From Eucalyptus grandis (lineage: Eukaryota > Streptophyta > Magnoliopsida > Myrtales > Myrtaceae): a stretch of 64,000 bases of DNA. A program made the translations under genes and the position numbers. Positions 21,980 to 32,455 of this stretch are shown here, piece by piece (position 1 is the first letter of the stretch; each line of letters begins with the position of its first letter). The DNA is taken from contig NC_052619.1 of NCBI RefSeq assembly GCF_016545825.1, positions 44,483,682-44,547,681 on the forward strand. The letters run 5' to 3'. The notes beneath the pieces are model-generated. The model ran no database searches. It saw only the letters and a program-made list of their open reading frames with translations, and had not been told where the DNA came from.

Positions 21980-22988
21980 TAGGAGTGTGCATGGTCCAGG
22001 CGGGCAGTTCCCAACCTAAAACCGGGAACTGCTCGCTAAAAATCGATTTCAAAAAATTGAAATTGGGATCCACTCATTTATTGCATGGATCCACCTGGGA
22101 ACCGGATCACCGGTTCGGTCCGGTTCCCGAGTGGATCTATGGAATCGATCGACGCAAAACAATTTTGGCTTTCAACATAGAACGACTAGTTTAATTAGAA
22201 TTTCAGAGGCACCCACACTGTGAAGGAGAGCAGAGGCTCGTCGAGGCAAAGACTTCCGCTGTGCGGGGCAGCAATTTGGTGAGGTGGAAAAACGGCGGTG
22301 AGGTGCTAGATGGACGTCGGTGAGGAGACCGGCGGAGGTCTGGCGTCAGCAGCAAGGCGAACTAGCAACGGACGAGGGAAACCGGAGTCGCAGGGGCTGC
22401 AGGGATTGCGCGGAGGGGCGGCAGAGCAACGACGAAGGCGTAGCCACCGGTTCGGGATTTGCTAGCATCGGTCGTCAGGATTGTACTAAAGGCGTCGGAT
22501 TCTGGCGAAGGGGGCTTGGAGCAGAAGCAACGGTGGTGGGCAAGCGGGTGAGGGTGCTTGCAGCTGCTGGCACGGTGGTCAGCGCGGAGGCGAGCTGTGG
22601 CGTCGTGGGTCATTGTTGGGCGGAGCAGAGGCTGTGGCGGGTGGTGGGCTGGCGCAAGGGCGGAACGGCGGTGGAGGAGCAGCGGCGGCGGTGTCGACGC
22701 TCGGGGAGGAACCGAGGAAGAGACATAGAAGAGAGACAGAGTCACAGAACCGAAGAAGTCAAAGACAAAGAAGTCATGCTCGGTTAGGGTTTATTTTGTT
22801 TTAGTAATTTTTTTAAATATTAAAAATTAATCGGTTCGGTTCGAGTGGGTGGGCGGGCGGATTCGCCCATGGAACCGGGAACCAGGACTAATATCCACCG
22901 GTTCCCATAAATGGAACCCGAAACCAGACGGTTCCTTCAAGAACCCGTCGGTTCCAAACAGATCTCGGTTCGGTTTTGCACACCCTTA
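21980..22988. mobile_element. Non-autonomous hAT-type transposon, 1,009 bp
   Basis: Perfect 8-bp target duplication GTCACACA at 21972-21979 and 22989-22996. Terminal inverted ends are TAGGAGTGTGCA and TAAGGGTGTGCA (10 of 12). Subterminal regions carry many CGGTTC / GAACCG words on both sides, the kind of repeated motif bound by hAT transposases. The centre (about 22210-22790) is GC-rich with overlapping open frames on both strands but no transposase or recognisable captured gene. An 8-bp duplication is diagnostic for the hAT superfamily. Confidence 0.85.
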
Positions 22989-22996
22989 GTCACACA

Positions 22997-23568
22997 TAAG
23001 AGCAATACTAGCACAATTATCGTGGTGAGCTCTCTCAAATTTCTCTCTACCATTTGATGCGAGTTGTTGATGTGTTTGAACTAGAGGCCCGATATTATTG
23101 GGGCTTGAACTCAAAAACATGAGAACCAAAGTACGTCAAGACTAGCGCCATAGGAAATTAGACATTTGTAGTCAGGATGTGAAGAACGTCTAAACCAGCG
23201 CTACAGAGACATTAGAAATTTGCATTCTTGATCTAAACATATCAAAAGAACATTAGAACTAACATTACGAGAAGACCAAATGTTCATAGTTGGAGTCCGA
23301 AGAACATTAAAATAAATGCTACGAGGACATCAAGCGTTTTTTTTATCAAAATTCGAAGAACGGTAGAATCAAACTTTTTTAGCACAATAAAGAATAATAT
23401 GATTAGCCTTTTTTCACTTCTGTTTGCTTATTATTAAAATACATGAACAATATTAAGGAGATACGAGTACGAATGTTTTTATGTCCGTCATGAATCGGGA
23501 GGCACCTAAAGTTGACTAAAAGCAGAACAACGGGCAAGGTTATCCGGAAAAGTAATTACAGAAATAGC
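22997..23568. other. Intergenic DNA; nothing recognised
   Basis: AT-rich. Phrases of the type 'aagaacatTagaactaac.. ctacgaggacat' repeat loosely between 23120 and 23360, suggesting old internal tandem sequence. No coding potential. Confidence 0.45.
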
Positions 23569-23910
23569 AGGGGAAATTTTCTCTCTCGTAGCGTTCTTCC
23601 AAAAGTTTTCATGGACAGCTGTGTTTCTGTACGTTGATTGCAGAAGCAAATCTCATAAAGATAGCAGCAGTTTTTGTCCAGTAGCTCTCTCCATGGTTCC
23701 GTATTTCAATTATATATCAAGCGAGACTTGGAAAATATCTTGGTAGCACAAATCAATTTCGCCTTCGAAGAATCAAACCTTACAGGATTCTTATGGTATC
23801 GTGAACACTGGGGCATATTTACTGCTGTCGATGCGACCGCAATTTTTGGGTCTTCCCTCCTTTTTTCGGGGACCCCCCTCGGGTGTCTTTCAAGCCACCT
23901 AACATTTCCA
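23569..23910 (+). repeat. Dispersed fourth copy of the about 445-bp unit
   Basis: Carries the same ordered phrases as the array at 17617-18800, ending with the gatgcgaccgcaatttttgg motif at 23829 and 'acatttccacatgcttt'. It lies in the same position relative to the flank as unit 3, which shows the whole segment was duplicated. Confidence 0.75.
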
Positions 23911-24539
23911 CATGCTTTGTCTTCTGACTTGTCAATTCCACTCCTCTAGTGGCAGCTCAAAAAGAATCAACAACTCCATAGGTAGAGACGCTTAGGGCGT
24001 GCATGGAAACGTTTCTTAGAAACGTTTCCGGCACACTTCTGTACGGAAAGTGTGCCCGGGAACAAAAAAGGAACAGAAACGCGTTTGGTTGCGTTTTTGT
24101 TCCTTTTTTATTTTTTTGTTTCTGGAACGAAATAAGAACAGAAATAAGAAACAAAAAAAAGTTGTTTCTTTTGAAAAGAAACACTTCTTCGACGGAACAA
24201 AAGAACAAAAACCAAAGAAACAAAAGAACAAAATCGGAACAAAGGCGACGAACTCTTCTCCTTCGTGCGTGCTCGTCGCTCCTCTCGTCGGCTGAAGCTT
24301 CGTTCTTCCTTTTCCGGCGTCTCTCCCATCTCTCCGGCGGCTCCCACTCGGCTGACTCTCCGGCGACTCCTCACTCCGGCGACTCCAGGTACGTTTCCGG
24401 TCGGCGTTGCTCCCCGTTCGGCCCTCCTCCTCCGGTCAGTGTCGCTTCCCGTTCGGCCCTCCTCCTCCGGTCAGCGTCGCTCCCCCTTCGGCGCTCCTTC
24501 TCCGGTCGGCACTGCTCCCCCTTCGGCGCGGCGAGCCGT

Positions 24540-25370
24540 CCCTCGAGCGAGCGTTGCTCGCCCAGATCTGCCGCGCCGAAGGGGAGCAACGCTCGCTCGA
24601 GCTGCAGCTCGATCTGCAGCTCGTCGAGCTCGCCCTTCGCTCGCTCGAGCTCCAGCTGGTGCGAGCTCGCTCGAGCTCGAGCTCCAGCTGCTGCCTCGAG
24701 CTGCTGCGAGCTCGAGCTGCAGCTCGATCTACTGCGAGCTCGCTCGAGCTCGAGCTGCAGCTCGATCTGCTGCGAGCTCCAGCTGCTGCGAGCTCGCTCG
24801 AGCTCGAGCTCCAGCTGGTGCGAGCTCGCTCGAGCTCGAGCTCCAGCTGCTGCCTCGAGCTGCTACGAGCTCGCTCGAGCGAGCTCGAGCTCGATCTGCT
24901 GCGAGCTCGCTCGAGCTCGAGCTGCTGCGAGCTCGCTGCAGCTCGAGCGAGCAGCAGCAGCTCGAGCGAGCTGTAGCTCGAGCTGCTGCAGCTGCTGGAG
25001 TCGAGCTGCAGCTGCTGGAGTCGAGCTGCAGCAGCTCGAGCTGCAGCTGCTGCTCCAGCAGCTCCTCCAGCAGCTGCAGCTGCTGCAGCTGCAGCTGGAG
25101 CTGCTGCAGCTCAGCTGCTCGAGCAGCAGCTGCTGCAGCTGCTCACTCGTGCAGCTGCAGCTCGCTCGAGCTGCTCGTGCAGCTGCAGCAGCAGCTCGCT
25201 CGAGCTGCTCGTGCAGCTGCAGCAGCAGCTCGCTCGAGCTGCTCGTGCAGCTGCTGCAGCAGCTCGAGCTGCTCGTGCAGCTGCTGCAGCAGCTCGAGCT
25301 GCTCGTGCAGCTGCAGCAGCAGCTCGCTCGAGCTGCTCGTGCAGCTGCAGCAGCAGCTCGAGCTACTCCA
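24540..25370. repeat. About 830-bp array of palindromic hexamers (GAGCTC, CTCGAG, CTGCAG, CAGCTG)
   Basis: Almost the entire stretch is built from four self-complementary six-base words in irregular order, with higher-order near-repeats (for example 'gctcgagctgctcgtgcagc' five or more times from 25166). It reads almost identically on both strands, so every frame is open or nearly so and yields Ala/Arg/Leu/Ser/Cys/Gln runs. Those long frames (up to 461 codons at 24003-25388) are artefacts of composition. It could form very large hairpins as single strand. Confidence 0.9.
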
Positions 25371-25521
25371 TTCTCAATCTCATGTTGAATGAGTCTAACT
25401 GTCGTTCCTCCTGCGTCATCGTTTTGATGCTCTCCGATGCGGTCGCTTTCGCCTGCTCATTTTCCCGACTCGAGCTTGAGCCCATCTGAAAATTCTAACT
25501 TTCTCGCCCTGCCGTTTTCAG

Positions 25522-25831
25522 GGTGCCCTGCCGGAAGCGGGGCGGCATCAGGTTCACGATCAACGGCTTCCGATACTTCAACCTGGTGCTGATCTCCAAC
25601 GTGGCGGGCGCGGGGGACATCGTGAGGGTGAGCGTCAAGGGCTCGCGCACGGGATGGATGAGCATGAGCCGCAACTGGGGCCAGAACTGGCAGTCCAACG
25701 CCGTCCTCGTCGGCCAGTTCCTATCGTTCTGGGTCACCGGCAGAGACCGCCGCACCTCCACCTCCTGGAACATCGTCCCCGCTGGCTGGCAGTTTGGCCA
25801 GACCTTCACCGGCAAGAACTTCAGGGTTTGA
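25522..25831 (+). pseudogene. EXPA: Alpha-expansin C-terminal exon captured in a transposon
   Basis: An AG acceptor at 25520-25521 preceded by a pyrimidine tract is followed by an exon whose frame (first full codon GTG at 25523) reads [20 protein letters not shown] and, further on, [35 protein letters not shown] and KNFRV before the stop at 25829. This is the last part of expansin domain 2 (CBM63-like, cellulose-binding). Alpha-expansins loosen cell walls and are secreted proteins of about 250 residues. The signal peptide, the double-psi beta-barrel domain with its HFD motif and the first half of domain 2 are absent. The frame is intact over 102 codons, so capture is recent or the segment still matters. 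Retained intron sequence shows a DNA-level capture, not a retrocopy. Confidence 0.85.
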
Positions 25832-26685
25832 CTCTGGCGTTGACCGGGGGCTCATTTTATCAAGATTTTTATTTAAGGGAGACAACATTAGGGTTCGAGA
25901 CTGATGGTTTTCTGATTATTGTAAGGCGAGTGAGGTATAGAAATGTAGCTGAAGCGGCCGCACGAACGCATTGTAGCCCGCAGCTTATGATAGTGATATA
26001 GGGTGTGATATATTTATACTTTTGATATGGGTGTGTACGTCTCGATGACCCTATTATAAATTACAATCATATGATTTGAGAAAGTTTGTGTTTTGGTGGT
26101 CTACGTTTGGTATTTGGAATGGTGTTATCTTGCTTAAGATTGAAGGTTGGACTAGCTTAAAAAATGTATTTTAGTTGACTGAAAAGTGAAGAATGTCCAT
26201 CATGTGTTTGCAAAGTGCACCGTGTCTATGCGAGATAATTACTAAAAAAACAAAATCCTAAATTCATAATGCATATGTCAAAGTAATCCTAAACTTTATT
26301 AATTTAGTCAATTTAACTATAAATTTTTTTTATGATTTATCGATATAGTCATTTCAGTTAATTTTGGTTGAAAATCAAAGGCGTGGACAAAATAAAATTA
26401 ATGAGCATTTCATAAGAATGACAATTCAATATCAATTTTAAATTTATTAAAAAAATAATAAATAAAAAAAACAGAAATTTTTTGTCGTTCCAAACGTGTT
26501 TATTCTTTTTCTATTCTAAAAAACAGAAATTATTTGCAGTTATCAAAACGTGTTTACATTCTTTTTTATTCCAAGCAGTTTTTTACACTTACCAAACGCG
26601 TTCTTTTGTTGTTAAACTTAGAAACAAACACTTTTTTTTTGTTAAAAGTAAAAAAAAGAAAGCAGAATTGTTTCCATGCGCAGCC

Positions 26686-27540
26686 TTAACGTCAAGCATT
26701 CGAATGAGACGATGATAATTTAGCTCATATTGTATTACATGAAATTAGACTAATTTCTATTGTTCGATATTTGGCACGTCAATCTCTTCTTTTTTTTTTT
26801 TTTTTTTTAATGATGGAGGTTCCTAGCTAAAGTCAACCTATTCCGATTACATTAAAAATAACTACAACAGAAGAACCAGACTTTTATACAAAATGCTCGC
26901 TCCTATCTCCCTCTCTCAAATAACTGCTCCGACTACCTACGATTGATTACAGGGTGGGCCGGTTCCCACATTGGAACCGGGAACCACCCACAATGGACCG
27001 GTTCACTGAACTCAGAACCAGTTGTGTTTTGATGAAAGTGATGTTGAGAAGATGATGGGCTTTCATTTTCAGCATTCGCAAGAGGTTTTTCCTAAAATCA
27101 GCAGTGGCGGTGACAGCGTCAAAGCCGAGACCACGACTGAAAGCGAAGTGGTTTTCCGTTTGCATGCTCTAGGATACTGCTGCTTGGTAAGAGAAGTGAG
27201 AGAAATTGACAAGGCCATGAAAGAACTCGTGCAGTGGGGTAGTCCTACTGACCAAAATTGCGAACTTGCACAACTTGTTTTGTAAGATTCAGGCCTCACA
27301 GCTGAGACTTGAGAACGTTACCTCTGTGTAAATGTTGAATCATTACCTAACAAATTTCGTTCCCATCATGCGAGTACAATGCAAGAATATAAGGAACATG
27401 AGAAAAGTATTGAATTAACAACATAAATGCCGTTTGTAGCTTAAAACGGATTGCCATTATCTATATCGAATGAGTTTAATTTTAAATAGTTGTAACGCTT
27501 CATAATTTTATATATACCATGAAGGAAAAATATTTAAAAT
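26686..27540 (+). repeat. Right half of the duplicated flank after the transposon
   Basis: Continues the alignment with 18925-19600. It includes a T-run (about 26790-26810) and a small cluster of CGGTTCC/GGAACCG words at 26950-27010 resembling subterminal sequence of the hAT element at 21980, absent from the paralogue. An open frame at 27022-27285 begins with TTG and is not recognised. Confidence 0.6.
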
Positions 27541-27544
27541 ACAA

Positions 27545-27606
27545 AAAGATGGCTGCTGGGATTCGAGCCCAAGTCTCCACGGCTGAATAACTAAACTACA
27601 GCCGCC
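27545..27606 (-). repeat. tRNA-like Pol III box relic, copy 2
   Basis: Minus strand reads GCGGCTGTAGTTTAGTTATT, then CAGCCGTGGAGACTTGGG, then CTCGAATCCCAGCAGCC: an A-box-like TAGTTTAGT and a B-box-like GGCTCGAATCC at tRNA-like spacing. It is too short for a normal tRNA cloverleaf and has no clear anticodon arm. Best viewed as a tRNA-derived head relic inside the duplicated block. Confidence 0.45.
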
Positions 27607-27714
27607 CCTATATATATCAATCCAGTATTGATGGGTGATTCACACTTGTAATCACAAACTAGACCAATTCAGGCGGTTCCAATCCCATCCGGTTCTTTTG
27701 CTCACCTCGGGTAC

Positions 27715-28890
27715 AAAGTAGTTAGGAGCCCACTTCAATCAGCCTCCGCAGCAGAAGGCTATTAATGCACATGACAGAAGAAGACGGAGAAGCAGAGGAC
27801 ATCTGACTATCTATAATAGCGTAGGGTACAGCAGAATGATTTTGAAGAAAATAAATGAGAACAGTCACCCCCTTTTTCGCCTTTTGTTTTTCTTTTGAAA
27901 GAGTAAGTACTCAACACGGCATAGGCATTTGAATTTTTTTTTCCTAAATGAAGGGGGAGCAACTCGCGTTTGCGTCGTCCGTTTTGAAATATAAGGATCG
28001 GACTAGTAAGTAGTAAGTAGCTTACGATCAAATCTCCAACACTTCAATGAATATTTTCCAGTCAATTATTTAATTTGTGCAGTTAATCTAATCACGTTAC
28101 TAATCACGTTACTTGATTTTGTAGCTTGAAACTTACAGTTAGCAAGATAGCGATGATAGGAGTTCTTGTGCTACTCATGAATTTGAGTTCTCAAACTTTT
28201 ATTTCATTCGTCTAAGAATTGAAAATTGCATTAAAAAGTAATATGAATTATCATTTTCTACCAATATGAATTATGGAAACATTTAGAATTAACATGTGAT
28301 ATCGTCATTAAATTATCTTTTTGGTTTTATTGTTATCAAACACTGATGATCCCGAAATTGTTATTTCGAGGAGTCTCCCAACTCTAAATTTTACACGCAT
28401 CCTTACATATGAAGGCGATTATAGAGTTATTTTCTCTTTGATCAAAATAAGGATCTCAAATATCTTGACATATGTATATAAAACAAGTTAGAATTTACTT
28501 TGAAAAAGCATTTGTATGAATTGATATTTGTAGAGAGTGCTAGATATTTTGAAAAATTAAAAGAAAAAAGACTAAGATAGGTGGAATATCAATTTTTTTA
28601 GAGAATCTTATTGAGAATGTTTAAGTTGTTATTTTTAGTATTCTCTTATTTCTTTTATTCTTTGGATAAGAATTTTCTTTTTTACACAAGAAAGCTATGG
28701 CGGGTTTCATTTCTAAACAAAAATTAATTGTAGTATTAATGATTTAAAGTGAGTTCATAATCAATAAATAAATTGATGTTCTAAAACGGTTTCAAATTTA
28801 ATAATTATATTAAAGTTTTGTAACAGTTACAAAGTCAATGTTCAAAATAAAGTTTTATAATGATTATATATTAATACCTGAAAAAATACT
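27715..28890 (+). repeat. Upstream block copy 3, no NLR attached
   Basis: Anchors: 'gcagaaggctattaatgcac' (27750), 'aactcgcgtttgcgtcgtcc', 'agtagcttacgatcaaatc' (28015), 'tttagaattaacatgtgatatc' and 'agagagtgctagatatttt'. The right end is cut by a SINE at 28891. Confidence 0.7.
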
Positions 28891-29145
28891 ATTTTTTTTG
28901 TTAACCAAGGAACCACTGAAGATTCCCTTTGACTTACGCTAATCGAGGTCACACCGCCCTTCGATGTTTGATGATACCGTCGGATGTTGTCGCAAACTAC
29001 TGTTTAAACGTAAAATTTCGAGGTGCTAATCTAGTAATCCACTCCTAAAACCCTACTTAAGTCGTAAAATAGAACGAGAGGTTCGAACTCTCGATCTCGG
29101 CAACCAAGTTGAGCATTTATCCCATCTGCTATGCCTATGGGTGGA
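28891..29145 (-). mobile_element. tRNA-derived SINE, minus strand, about 255 bp
   Basis: On the minus strand the head reads GGCATAGCAGATGGGATAAA (A-box-like) followed about 30 bp later by AGAGTTCGAACCTC (B-box-like). The tail ends 'tccttggttaac' plus an A-run (T-run at 28892-28899 on plus). The flanks TGAAAAAATACT (28879-28890) and TGAAATAAATACT (29146-29158) are a near match and could be the target duplication. Copy 2 of the block has an unfilled counterpart of the left flank near 21765. Confidence 0.65.
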
Positions 29146-29159
29146 TGAAATAAATACTT

Positions 29160-30500
29160 AATATCCGCAGCAGAAGGCTATTAATGCACATGACAGAAGA
29201 AGACGGAGAAGCAGAGGACATCTGGCTATCTATAATAGCGTAGGGTACAGCAGCATGATGTTGAAGAAAATAAATGAGAACAGTCACCCCTATCTATCAA
29301 TTCAGTATTGATGGGTGGTTCACACTTGTAATACATACTAGACCAATTCAGGCAGTTCCAATCTCATCCGGTTCTTTTGCTCACATCGAGTACAAAGAGG
29401 TTAGGAGTCCACTTCAATCAGCCTCCGTAGCAGAAGGCTATTAAAGCACATGACAGAAGAAGACGGAGAAACGGAGGACATCTGACCGTCTATAATAGCG
29501 TAGGGCACAGCAGGCATGATTTTGAAGAAAATAAATGAGAACGGTCACCCCTATTTCTCCTTTTGTTTTTATCTTTTGTTTTTCTTTTAAAAGAGTAAGT
29601 ACTCAACACGGCATAGGCATGTGAATATTTTTTTTCCTAAATGAAGGGGGAGCAACTCGCGTTTGCGTCGTCCGTTTTGAAATATAAGGATTGGACTAGT
29701 AAGTAGTAAGTAGCTTACGATCAAATCTCCAACACTTTAATGAATATTTTTGTGTCAATTATATAATTTGTGCAGTTAATCTAATCACGTTACATGATTT
29801 TGTAGCTTGAAACTTACAATTAGCAAGATAGTGATGATAGGAGTTCTTGTGCTACTCATGTATTTGAGTTCTCAAACTTTTATTTCATTCATCTAAAAAT
29901 TGAAAATTGCATTAACAAGCATGTGAGAGATTCAGTTTGCCCCATCAATTTCTAATGGACAGAAACCACATCCGGCTTATTTCATTCCCTTTAGACATGC
30001 CAACTGATTGCGTGAGTATGTACGTTTAGATGATCATGAATTCCCATGTGTAAAAGAGAAACGTAATTTAACAATTATCGTTTTCTACTCATATGAGTTA
30101 TGGAAACATTTAGAATTAACATGTGATATCATCATTAAATTATCTTTTTGGTTTTATTGTCATCCAACACGGATGATCCTGAAATTATTATTTCAAGAAG
30201 TCTCCCAACTCTAAATTTTACACGCATTCTTACATATGAAGGCAATTATAGAGTTATTTTCTCGTTCATCAAAATAAGGATTTCAAATATCTTGATGTAT
30301 GTATATAAAGCAGTTTAGAATTTACTTTGAAAAGGCATTTGTATGAATTGATATTTGTAGAGAGTGCTAGATATTTTGAAAAATTAAAAGAAAAAAAGAC
30401 TAAGATAGGTGGAATATCAATCTTTTTAGAGAATCTTATTGAGAATATTTAAATTGTTAAATCTTAGTATTCTCTTATTTCTTTTATTCTTTGGATAAAA
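29160..30500 (+). repeat. Upstream block copy 4 with a 260-bp partial repeat at its left end
   Basis: The phrase 'gcagaaggctattaa' occurs at 29169 and again at 29430, giving a short tandem pair. The second continues into a full block: 'agtagcttacgatcaaatc' at 29709, 'catgaattcccatgtg' at 30036, 'agagagtgctagatatttt' at 30360. An open frame at 30008-30214 is a chance frame, absent in other copies. No NLR follows. Confidence 0.7.
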
Positions 30501-30527
30501 TATTCAAAATAGAAAAAGAAATTTGGT

Positions 30528-30592
30528 TGCTGGGAGTCGAGCCCAAGTCTCCACGGCCGAATCACTAAACTACAGCCCCTCAAAACGAAAAA
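30528..30592 (-). repeat. tRNA-like Pol III box relic, copy 3
   Basis: Minus strand: GGGGCTGTAGTTTAGTGATT, CGGCCGTGGAGACTTGGG, CTCGACTCCCAGCAACC. The B-box-like GGCTCGACTCC and A-box-like TAGTTTAGTGATTCGG are kept best in this copy. Same reading as at 27545. Confidence 0.45.
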
Positions 30593-31440
30593 TATATATA
30601 CCAATCCAATATGGATGGGTGGTTCTACACTTATAACCATAAACCGGACTAATTCAGGTGGTTTTCAATCCCATCCGGTTCTTTTGCTCAACTCTAGGTG
30701 CAAGCGGAGAATCGAATGTTTACGGAAGTTTATTTAGACAAAAGTTGTTGCTTGAGAGGATTCGGGTTGCGTTCTTCCTACCGCTGATTTTATTGGTCAT
30801 TCAAAAGCCACCATTGCTGTAATCTTATTTTCTGTTTTTCACTTTTTTTCTTTTGCCAGAATCCCGTAATCTCACTTTTTTTTTTTTTTTTGTCTCCTTA
30901 CGTGCTCGCGAAATTAAATGCATATATAAAAAGGATTAGATAATAGATTGAGATTTACTCTAAAAATAAAAGGGTTAGTTATTTTTTCCATGAATGAAAT
31001 GAGTGAAGGTAATTATTCTTTGAAAGGAGCAAATAGATGCTTGAATTGTTGATATTAATTGTCATTTTTCTTTTAATTTTATGCAGATAGATGCTTGAAT
31101 TTTGTCTAAGACTCTGTATTGAGTTGGATATGACTAGTATCCTTTCCTGCCTGACGGAGAGTTGAGAGATGTTTGTGTGAGAAGCTCTGTTGGTTTCTTG
31201 ATAAAAGAATGCAAAACATATCGATGGCTGTCTTTTTCTTCGTGAATGATTATAGGGTAAGAGGCAGGCATAGCATTTTCTCAAAATATGTGCCTTTTTT
31301 AAAATGACATCTTAAAGACACAAAACAATTCCTGACATAGAGGCATGTTCTGTTTCCATGTTTTCTAATATGGTGGTCATGTAATGCAACATCAACGTTA
31401 CATGTCTGAGAAAAAAAAATGAAGAAGGAAACATTAGTCA
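30593..31440 (+). repeat. Duplicated segment paralogous to 19690-20690, without the SINE
   Basis: Shared phrases in order: 'gcaattcccaatctgg' style leader, 'gtttacggaagt', 'aaaagttgttg', 'tcaaaagccaccattgctgt', a T-tract (30871-30892), 'aatgaaatgagtgaaggtaa' and 'agatgcttgaatt'. It gives the unfilled site for the SINE at 19974. Confidence 0.7.
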
Positions 31441-31479
31441 AATTAGCGGAGGAAATCATAATCAAAATTACATGAAAAA

Positions 31480-31751
31480 ACTAGAGTAACGATCCTCAGT
31501 GATTTCGGATGCACGAAAGTCGAAACCTTAAGCCTCATTTTTTGCTATGTTCATGGGAGGATTATGGCTAGTGGGAGTGGAATGAAAGACCTCGACGGCA
31601 GTACGAAAGTGGTTGGGAGTTCACTTCAATCAACGTCTACAGCAGAAGCCTATCAATGCACATGACAGAAGAAGACAGAGAAGCTGAGGACATCTGACTT
31701 TCTATAATAGAGTAGGGCACAACAGACACGACATTGAAGAATTTATTTGGG
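31480..31751 (+). repeat. Upstream block copy 5, left part
   Basis: Matches 20760-21030 ('cacgaaagtcgaaaccttaa', 'gacctcgacggcag', 'gacatctgact'). Interrupted at about 31752 by an insertion and resumed at about 32456. Confidence 0.65.
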
Positions 31752-32455
31752 AACAGTCTTTGTTGCGAAAAAAAAAACGACGGTATAATAAAATAGACAT
31801 TTGATAAAAAAAAAATTGAATATCGTGATTCACACCTATAGGAAGAGTAGTAACAAATCTTATTATAAATCAAACGTGGAGGTTATAACCACACCGAGTC
31901 ACTTAAATCCTCTTAATGTTTCTTATAACTCAATTATACCCAAATAACTTATACGGTATTTTTCTCTCACAATTTCTTGCGAAAGAATTAAACAAATCTT
32001 AAACTCATAAGATTTAATTAGCTGAACACTAATACTTCACACAGTCTGCTGCCAAGCACCCAGCAACTATGGACGTCACGCACAAATTGCGCCCGGGGTA
32101 CTCACTGAAAAACAGTGCTTCAAGATTGCTTGCATCAACAATAGCATCAACAATGGCACAAGAAAGCTCCCTCGACCAGTACATATATACTTATAAAACC
32201 TGCAGAGGCCGACTACAGCATTGAATAGGAAATCCATGTACGCTCGGTCCAAGTTGAACTTTCCTTCTTTATTATTATTTCTTGAACCGATTTACTTCAC
32301 TTCCATATTTGGTAGGCCAATATCTTTCCATATCAGATTTGATATCAAGATAGGAAATCCTTATCCAACATGGAATATTTGGACCTCCACGCATAACAAA
32401 TAATTTTGAGTTGAGTTTTGTTTATTGGGCTCAAACTCGAAATTTTAAGAGTGAC
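31752..32455. mobile_element. About 700-bp insertion of unknown type in upstream block copy 5
   Basis: In copies 2-4 the phrase 'gaacagtcacccc' leads on to the 'ttcctaaatgaaggggg' phrase in about 120 bp; here about 700 bp of unrelated sequence lies between. It contains a TATA-like 'cttataaaacc' near 32192 and a repeated 'ataggaaatcc' (32226 and 32350). No terminal repeats or coding domain were recognised. It may be an LTR or gene fragment. Confidence 0.45.

Larger units (their letters stand above)
23995..26685. mobile_element. PIF/Harbinger-type non-autonomous element with captured gene exon (2,691 bp)
   Basis: Inverted ends: left GGGCGTGCATGGAAACGTTT, right (reverse complement) GGCTGCGCATGGAAACAATT, about 16 of 21 positions matching. 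The 3-bp flanks TTA at 23992-23994 and 26686-26688 fit the PIF/Harbinger preference. Arms: 24020-24240 and 26460-26670 are rich in 'ccaaacgcgt', 'aaacaaaa' and their complements. The interior holds the palindromic array 24540-25370 and an alpha-expansin last exon at 25522-25831 preceded by intron sequence. No transposase is seen. A paralogous segment at about 18880-18960 lacks the element. It is a Pack-type element: a defective transposon carrying a host gene piece. Confidence 0.7.

Noticed and set aside
22320..22787. 155-codon frame, with a 127-codon frame on the other strand
   Set aside because: Both lie in the GC-rich core of the hAT-type element, overlap antiparallel and show no recognisable domain.
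24003..25388. 461-codon open frame (and overlapping 375- and 189-codon frames)
   Set aside because: Produced by the palindromic hexamer array, which is free of stops in several frames on both strands. The peptide is low-complexity Ala/Arg/Leu/Ser/Cys with no domain, and the first part spans transposon arm sequence.
27022..27285. 87-codon frame as a gene
   Set aside because: It begins with TTG, and the paralogue at 19072-19345 is diverged with a different frame and stop; no family recognised.
27545..27606. Functional tRNA gene
   Set aside because: Only about 60 bp with A- and B-box-like parts; no complete acceptor stem or anticodon arm can be drawn.
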